From Candidatus Benthicola azotiphorus (GTDB lineage: Bacteria; Gemmatimonadota; Gemmatimonadetes; Palauibacterales; Palauibacteraceae): DNA of 10,689 nt. Position 1 is the stretch's first letter, and each line of letters starts with the position of its first letter. The stretch is taken from positions 1-10,689 of the forward strand of contig CANPVW010000253.1 in assembly GCA_947581745.1 (NCBI GenBank), written 5' to 3'. The notes under the pieces are model-generated. The model saw only the letters and a program-made list of their open reading frames with translations. It had not been told where the DNA came from and searched no databases. Both the position numbers and the translations under genes were made by a program. Below are positions 6,030 through 10,689 of the stretch, one piece after another.

Positions 6030-8122
6030 CCGTTCGCCAACTCCTGAACGGTTCCCGCGAGCTGGCTCATCTTCCGGCCGTCGGTGGAGCGGGGCGTCTC
6101 CTCGCGAAGCCACTCGCCCAGCTCCCTCAGCGCCTCCCGCCTCGCCGCGGCGGAATCGTGCTCGGCGTCCTTGAGCACCCGGCGTACGGACGCTACGCCG
6201 TCGGCATTCAGTCCTCCGGACCGCTCGAGCTGGTCCACGTAGGCCCGTGCGAGCGCGAACGTCGGCGGCCATACGAATTTCTGCTGTCCCTGTACGTTGA
6301 AGCGGTCGAATTTCACCGAGCGGGCGGCCTCGATCTCGTTCGCCGTCAGGTACTCGCTCGGCGTCAGCTCGAGGATGTCGAGGCCCCGCGCGATCTCCGA
6401 GCTCACGATGACGCCGTTGTACCAGTATACCGACCACGGCCCGCCGCTCGGATCCAGCTGGTCCGGGTCCACCGGGCCGCGGTCGAAGAAGGCGATCTCC
6501 ACCGGGTGGGCCGGATCGGTCCAGTCGAACACCGACACGCCGCCCTCGTACCACGCTTGGACCATCACGTCGCGGCCCGGAATCGGGATCAGCGATCCGT
6601 TGTGCGCGACGCAGATCTCGTTCGGAGTCTGCACGGCCGGCATCTTGTAATAGCTCTGGAACGCCATCTGGCCATTCGAGATCGTGAACAGCGCGTCCGC
6701 TCCCCACTCCATCGGGTCACCGGCGCGGCACTTCGCCGCCCCGCCGCCGCCCCACTCGTCGCTGAACAGGATCGCCGTGCCGTCGTTGTTGAACGTCGCC
6801 GAGTGCCAGTAGCTGAAGTTCGAGTCCGACACGGCCGCAATCCGCTTCGGGTTCACGGGGTCCGAGATGTCGATCAGCAGGCCGTAGCCCTCGCACGCGC
6901 CTCCGGCGAGCCCGATCTCGGGGTAGAGGGTGATGTCGTGGCACTGGGTGGGCCCGGGGCGCGGGCCTTCGCCTCCGTCTTCCTCCCCGCCCCCACCTAT
7001 GTACCGCGCCATGATCTCGGGGAGAGATTCGCGCAGAGCGGCGCTGTCCGCGGCCGTCGGCGCGCCGGATCCGCCGCGCTCCTCAATGATTTCCGCTAGG
7101 AGACGATTGGCCCAACGGTCTGGCAGCACGATCTGCTCGCCCTGAACATCCGCGACGAAGGCGCCGCGCGCCCGCGCCTTCTCCAGCTCCACCCGATCCG
7201 CTTCGCTCTCACCGTGCGTGGGCGGCGCGACCAGCCCGCTGAAGATGCGCGGCGAACTGACGATCGCCGCCTGCTCGGGGTGCGCCAGCGGCACGCGGAT
7301 CACCTCGATCCGGAACAGGGCCGAGTTCGGGTCCTCGCCCGGCGGAGCGCCGGAGCAGCCCGGAAGCTCCTCCTCGGGTCGCACCGATGCCGAGCCGGAG
7401 ACGTAGATGTAGACATTGCTCTTGTCGGCCGGGTCCACGAGCACCGAGTGCGTGTGCGAGCCGCGGCAGGTCTGCACGTTGGCGATGTACTTCGGGTTCC
7501 TGATGTCGCTGATGTCGAAGATCCGGATCCCCCGCAGGCGCTCGGCGCTGACCGTCTCTTCGACGCCCTCCGTGCCGCAGTCGAGTCGTCCCCCGAGGCC
7601 CTCTCCCGACACGAAGAGCAGGTTCTTGTACACCGAGACGTCGCTCTGCGAGGCGGGGCACACGTAGCCCTTCACGAGGACCGGTGCGGCCGGATTCGAG
7701 ATGTCCCACACCTGGAAGCCGTTGTAGTTGCCCTGGATGGCGTAGTGGCCGGTGAACGCGAGATCCGAATTCGTCACCCCGACGAAAGCCTCCGGCGGCG
7801 GCGTCGCCGACACGAGCCGCAGGTTCGAGATCGCCTGCTCCGCGTCCAGGAGCCCGCCCCCGAGGCCGACACGCGGGTCCGTGTTCGCCTCCGCACCCGG
7901 CATCGTCACCGTGTTCTCGGCGCTCGGCGCCTTCTTCAGTGGCTCCGCCGTCGGACCGCCGCCGACCACGTCGGGCCCGGTCGTGCTCGCCGTCGAGGAG
8001 GAGGACGCGCAGGCGCTCACGGAGAACAGCGCGGCGATGCCGAACGCGAGCCACGCGGAACGAATGGACGTCCTCGGCGCGCCCGTCACGGTCACCAGGG
8101 AGAAGGGAACTCCAGGTCTCAT
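6026..8122 (-). CDS. LVIVD-repeat beta-propeller lipoprotein
   Basis: A 698-residue envelope protein. The signal segment (LAFGIAALFSVSAC) ends in Cys38, a probable lipid anchor, followed by a Ser/Thr/Gly linker. Propeller blades are marked by LVIVD-type motifs: GFQVWDISNPAAPVLV (135-150), GIRIFDISDIRNPKYI (198-213), GLLIDISDPVNPKRI (414-428), GVSVFDWTDPAHPVEI (528-543) and a degenerate GLDILEL (580-586). A charged insertion with a Gly/Glu-rich linker (about 303-390) separates the blades. Histidines recur at SHTH (222-225), CHD (394-396), WHS (439-441) and AHN (507-509), which could form a central metal site. The C-terminal 100 residues are helical and charged. The ATG at 8122 has GAGGAA five bases upstream. 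It lies 52 bases after the DUF305 gene and overlaps the GWxTD start by four bases. Function is unknown; distant similarity to selenium-binding-protein-type propellers is possible. Confidence 0.85.
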   Translation of the reverse strand: MRPGVPFSLVTVTGAPRTSIRSAWLAFGIAALFSVSACASSSSTASTTGPDVVGGGPTAEPLKKAPSAENTVTMPGAEANTDPRVGLGGGLLDAEQAISNLRLVSATPPPEAFVGVTNSDLAFTGHYAIQGNYNGFQVWDISNPAAPVLVKGYVCPASQSDVSVYKNLLFVSGEGLGGRLDCGTEGVEETVSAERLRGIRIFDISDIRNPKYIANVQTCRGSHTHSVLVDPADKSNVYIYVSGSASVRPEEELPGCSGAPPGEDPNSALFRIEVIRVPLAHPEQAAIVSSPRIFSGLVAPPTHGESEADRVELEKARARGAFVADVQGEQIVLPDRWANRLLAEIIEERGGSGAPTAADSAALRESLPEIMARYIGGGGEEDGGEGPRPGPTQCHDITLYPEIGLAGGACEGYGLLIDISDPVNPKRIAAVSDSNFSYWHSATFNNDGTAILFSDEWGGGGAAKCRAGDPMEWGADALFTISNGQMAFQSYYKMPAVQTPNEICVAHNGSLIPIPGRDVMVQAWYEGGVSVFDWTDPAHPVEIAFFDRGPVDPDQLDPSGGPWSVYWYNGVIVSSEIARGLDILELTPSEYLTANEIEAARSVKFDRFNVQGQQKFVWPPTFALARAYVDQLERSGGLNADGVASVRRVLKDAEHDSAAARREALRELGEWLREETPRSTDGRKMSQLAGTVQELANG

Positions 8123-8174
8123 CAGGCTTCCTCGGTTCGTGTCATGTGATTGTCAGGTCTCGGACTCGTGCGGC

Positions 8175-8837
8175 TCACCGGCCGGCGCCCGGGTCCGGCA
8201 TCGCCGCCAGCATCTTCTTCATGCGCTCGATCTCGGTTACCTGATCCGCCTGGATGTTCGAGGCGAGCTTGAACAGGGCCGCGCCCTGTCCCGCGCCGTC
8301 GACGGCGAAAAGATCGTGGACCATGGTGACCGCACCCGAGTGGTGCTGGATCATGAAAGTCAGGAACAGTCGGTCGAACTCCGGCCCCCTCGCCGCGTCG
8401 AGCTGATCGAGCTGCTCGGGCGTCAGCATGCCGGGCATCATGTGTCCGTGCCCGCCGTGCGCCATCGGGTCCGGCACCGGCTGGCCGCGATCGGACAGCC
8501 ACGTCTGCATGATCGCGATCTCGTCCCGCTGCGAGTTAATGATCCGGGCAGCGAGGGTCTGGATCGACGGGCTCGCGCCGTGCGTCGGGGCCATCCTCGA
8601 CATCACGAGGGCCTGCGCGTGATGCGAGATCATGCCGGTGACGAACTCGACGTCCGCCTCTGTGAAGTACATCCGGGCGCTGTCCGTGCGGGCGAGGAAG
8701 AGTGCCTCGAGCTCGGTGGGCGAGAGCTCGGCCGAGCCCCCGGCGTCCTGCTGCTGGGCGAAGGCCGTGGCGCTGCTTGCCGCGGTCGCCACGATCATCA
8801 TGGCCGCTGCAACGCGGCGGATGTGCTTTGCCGTCAT
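8175..8837 (-). CDS. DUF305 protein, probable periplasmic copper-binding protein
   Basis: A 220-residue exported protein with signal peptide MMIVATAASSATAFA (13-27). It has the two-fold DUF305 repeat of four-helix, ferritin-like character: FVTGMISHHAQALVM (65-79) and FLTFMIQHHSGAVTM (158-172), each with M-I-x-H-H-x-x-A-x-x-M. Between them is a His/Met-rich loop (HGGHGHMMPGM, 127-137). DUF305 proteins, including cyanobacterial CopM, bind copper with such His and Met residues, so a role in periplasmic copper binding or delivery is likely but unproven here. The start is ATG at 8837, with AGGAG just upstream; the frame is open to GTG 8915, but that extension would bury the signal peptide. It is first in a probable operator-controlled operon with the LVIVD and GWxTD genes. 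Confidence 0.88.
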   Translation of the reverse strand: MTAKHIRRVAAAMMIVATAASSATAFAQQQDAGGSAELSPTELEALFLARTDSARMYFTEADVEFVTGMISHHAQALVMSRMAPTHGASPSIQTLAARIINSQRDEIAIMQTWLSDRGQPVPDPMAHGGHGHMMPGMLTPEQLDQLDAARGPEFDRLFLTFMIQHHSGAVTMVHDLFAVDGAGQGAALFKLASNIQADQVTEIERMKKMLAAMPDPGAGR

Positions 8838-8905
8838 TCGCTCCTGGGTCCCATGCTGTGACCTTCCCTTCGTGTCCCGTCCCCGGATCAGGACCGAGTA
8901 CCTCC

Positions 8906-8914
8906 AGCATAGCA
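8906..8914 (-). promoter_or_regulatory. Extended -10 promoter for the DUF305 operon
   Basis: On the minus strand TGCTATGCT (8914-8906) combines the extended TGn element with a 4-of-6 match to TATAAT. Start of transcription would be near 8899, leaving a leader of about 60 bases before the ATG at 8837. The -35 position (around 8928-8934) is weak and lies inside a dyad, which fits a regulated promoter. Confidence 0.45.
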
Positions 8915-8933
8915 CAATTGTTTCAACGTTGAA
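8914..8933. promoter_or_regulatory. Adjacent dyads upstream of DUF305, candidate operator
   Basis: Two perfect palindromes abut: ACAATTGT (8914-8921) and TTCAACGTTGAA (8922-8933). They cover the spacer and -35 region of the proposed DUF305 promoter, the classic place for a repressor or MerR/MarR-like regulator. No regulator gene for this operon is in the window. The 12-base palindrome has no loop, so it is a poor terminator for the preceding gene. Confidence 0.4.
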
Positions 8934-8943
8934 GGCCGCGCGT

Positions 8944-10689
8944 CTACTGCACCGGTCCGACGTACCGGTCGTACCAGTCCAGCGTCTCCCGGATCGCCTG
9001 GTTCGCCGCGTACGAGAGCACGAAGTGGTTGGACTCCGTGATGATGATCTTCTTGTCCTCAGCCGGCGTTCCGAGGTTCTCGAAGAACGGCATGATCGAG
9101 GTCTCGAGCGGGAAGAACGAGTCGTAGCGCCCGTTCAGCATCAGCGTCGGCACGGTGACCCGGGGCAGGAAGTTGAACGGATCCGCCATCGGCTGAACCG
9201 CCTGCATCTCCAACCCGCCCACCACCAGCACGCTGGCCTTGAAGCGCGGCTCGACGGCCGTCATGATCCCGCCCAGCACGCCGCCCCAGCTGATCCCGAA
9301 GTAGCCCAGCCGCTCCGCATCGATGTCGGGCCTCGTCTCGAGGTAGTCGATCGAACGTCCCAGGTCCTGGGCCCACGCGATCACGTGATCGCGGTACAGG
9401 TTCGTCTCGTCCTGGATGTCCGACTGGAGGTCGCTTCCGCGCTCGTACGTGCCCTTGTAGATCGGGTAGACGATGGCCCGCCCGCTTCGGAGGATGAAAT
9501 CGAGGAATCCGATGTTCAGGTCATCGTACGATCGCCTGTAGATGTCGTTCGAGCCGGAGAAGAGCGTGACCACCTGGTACGGGGGCGACGCATTCCCACC
9601 CCGGGGCAGGAACAGAAATGCCGTCAGGCGTTCCCCGCCGTACGCCGCGTCCATCTCGATGCGTTCGCGGATGTACGTCGCGCTCGTGTCCGAGCTGATC
9701 ACCACGGCGTTCAGGGGTGTGCGGTCGTACGCGAACATCTGGCGGTACACCGCGAACACCTCGTCCGACACCGGGGTCTCGGCGTGGTAGTCGCGGAAGA
9801 CCTTCTCGATCGGGGCGCTGGCCGCGGCGAGATTCGTGCTGTCCGGGTACACGACGAGGCGGATCCCGTTCGCGGTGGAGCGATCGAAGGCGGGTGAAGC
9901 GACCGCGTCGTTGAACGAGTACTGCGGATCGGCCCAGCCGCCTCCCTGGATGTATCGGGACTCGCCGTCCGCGTTGCGCGTCCATTCCCGCACGTTGCCG
10001 GCCATGTCGTAGATGCCGTCCCGCGTGACGCCGGCATACTGGCCGACCGGCGCCGGTCCGACGCCGTCGTAATTGCTGAGCGGGACGACGTGATTGCTGC
10101 TGAACGGGTCGGCGGCCATGTACCAGTGGTACACCGTGGGCAGGGCCTTGCCGACGAAGCACGCGTAGGCCTCGGCCTCGTACCAGCTGACGCCGCCCAC
10201 AGGGAAGTCGTCCTGGCCCGCCGGGTAGGATCCGACCTCCCAGCCGCTCGGGCCGGGCCGACCGGTCTGGTCGACGAAGTCGGCTACGGCTTCCTCGAAC
10301 GAGAGGGTGCGGCCGTCACGCACGAACAAGTCGGTCCAGCAGGCCGGGTCCCGGTAGCCGCCTGCGTCCACGAACTCCTTGTACTCGCGGTTCGTGACCT
10401 CGTGGATGTCCATGAAGAAGTCGCCGAGCGCCAGCGAGTCCAGCTGCTCGAGACCCGGCGCCCAGATCTTCGCCGAGCCGCCGCTCACCCGGGTCATGCC
10501 TGCCGGCAGCGTCTCCTCGGTGTCGAGGCGGAACGGAGGCGCGGTGGCGAGAACGCCGGAAAAGTTGGAGGTCTCGCGCGGCAGGTAACCGTCGAGCTCG
10601 AACCTCACGCGGGAGAGGCCGAAGGGAAACCGCTGCACCTCGACCGGTGTCCGGCCCAGTTCCTCCCACTCCGCGTCCGCCGGAGTGTA
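8944..10689 (-). CDS. SUMF1/FGE-like domain fused to alpha/beta hydrolase, N-terminus beyond window
   Basis: The frame is open through the right edge, so 581 residues are visible and the 5' end is missing. Residue numbers here count from a GTG at 10638. The first part, from LGRTPVE (before the GTG) through RFELDGYLP, looks like a PEGA-type beta domain. Residues about 45-270 are an SUMF1/EgtB/FGE-sulfatase domain: FFMDIHEVTNREYKEFV (74-90), VGGVSWYEAEAYACF and YDMAGNVREWTRN. The cysteine pair of true formylglycine-generating enzymes is absent near the domain end (GIRLVVYP), so that oxidase activity is unlikely. Residues about 360-564 are a dienelactone-hydrolase/prolyl-peptidase-like fold with Ser450 (GISWGG), Asp506 (GRYDSF) and His538 (SNHF) as the triad. 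In related bacteria this arrangement follows a Ser/Thr protein kinase domain; that is inference here. It ends 106 bases before the DUF305 start, same strand. Confidence 0.85.
   Translation of the reverse strand, partial: YTPADAEWEELGRTPVEVQRFPFGLSRVRFELDGYLPRETSNFSGVLATAPPFRLDTEETLPAGMTRVSGGSAKIWAPGLEQLDSLALGDFFMDIHEVTNREYKEFVDAGGYRDPACWTDLFVRDGRTLSFEEAVADFVDQTGRPGPSGWEVGSYPAGQDDFPVGGVSWYEAEAYACFVGKALPTVYHWYMAADPFSSNHVVPLSNYDGVGPAPVGQYAGVTRDGIYDMAGNVREWTRNADGESRYIQGGGWADPQYSFNDAVASPAFDRSTANGIRLVVYPDSTNLAAASAPIEKVFRDYHAETPVSDEVFAVYRQMFAYDRTPLNAVVISSDTSATYIRERIEMDAAYGGERLTAFLFLPRGGNASPPYQVVTLFSGSNDIYRRSYDDLNIGFLDFILRSGRAIVYPIYKGTYERGSDLQSDIQDETNLYRDHVIAWAQDLGRSIDYLETRPDIDAERLGYFGISWGGVLGGIMTAVEPRFKASVLVVGGLEMQAVQPMADPFNFLPRVTVPTLMLNGRYDSFFPLETSIMPFFENLGTPAEDKKIIITESNHFVLSYAANQAIRETLDWYDRYVGPVQ

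Noticed and set aside
6030..6707. Upstream extension of the GWxTD reading frame
   Set aside because: It lies wholly within the LVIVD gene in another phase; GTG 6029 has a GTGA overlap, a Shine-Dalgarno sequence and an immediate signal peptide.
8122..8145. Seven-codon leader frame (MTRTEEA) whose TGA overlaps the LVIVD ATG as TGATG
   Set aside because: It could couple translation, but it has no ribosome binding site and contains the LVIVD gene's own GAGGAA; chance is the simpler reading.
8632..9897. Plus-strand open frame across the DUF305 promoter and the hydrolase gene
   Set aside because: It is opposite two well-supported minus-strand genes and runs through their promoter region; no domain is visible.

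Overview
The window is a gene-dense, high-GC bacterial segment with no RNA genes, mobile elements or CRISPR arrays. The gene mix suggests a Gemmatimonadota-like organism, possibly free-living or sponge-associated: many secreted lipoproteins, a GWxTD-domain protein, an LVIVD-repeat propeller next to a DUF305 protein, and an SUMF1-type domain fused to a hydrolase. This placement is inference from gene content, not a phylogenetic result. Almost every base is coding; the longest gap between genes is 138 bases.

Left part (1-2635), sugar module. The 5' end of a secreted GH13 alpha-amylase-type enzyme runs off the left edge on the minus strand. Upstream of it, on the same strand, is a lipoprotein esterase with an N-terminal starch-binding-like domain. 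Divergent from these, a ROK-family sugar kinase (probable glucokinase) starts with TTG. Together they suggest extracellular breakdown of a starch-like or acylated glucan followed by phosphorylation of the sugar in the cytoplasm.

Middle (2608-4300). A small hypothetical lipoprotein converges on the kinase gene, overlapping its end by 28 bases. Behind it is a PadR-type regulator whose C-terminal tail overlaps the lipoprotein start. The PadR gene is divergent from a YjbQ/UPF0047 gene, and a perfect 20-base palindrome lies between them. A 15-base segment of that palindrome reappears with 13 matches in the esterase/kinase divergent promoter region. This makes a small PadR regulon linking both loci the most interesting testable idea in the window.

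Right part (4332-8837, minus strand), envelope operon. The order of transcription is DUF305 protein (copper-binding-type HH motifs), then an LVIVD beta-propeller lipoprotein with several candidate metal-binding histidines, then a secreted GWxTD protein. The last two overlap by four bases (GTGA). A likely extended -10 promoter with adjacent dyads lies before the DUF305 gene. Upstream of that, a large protein with PEGA-like, SUMF1/FGE-like and alpha/beta-hydrolase parts runs off the right edge; its missing N-terminus may carry a protein kinase domain.
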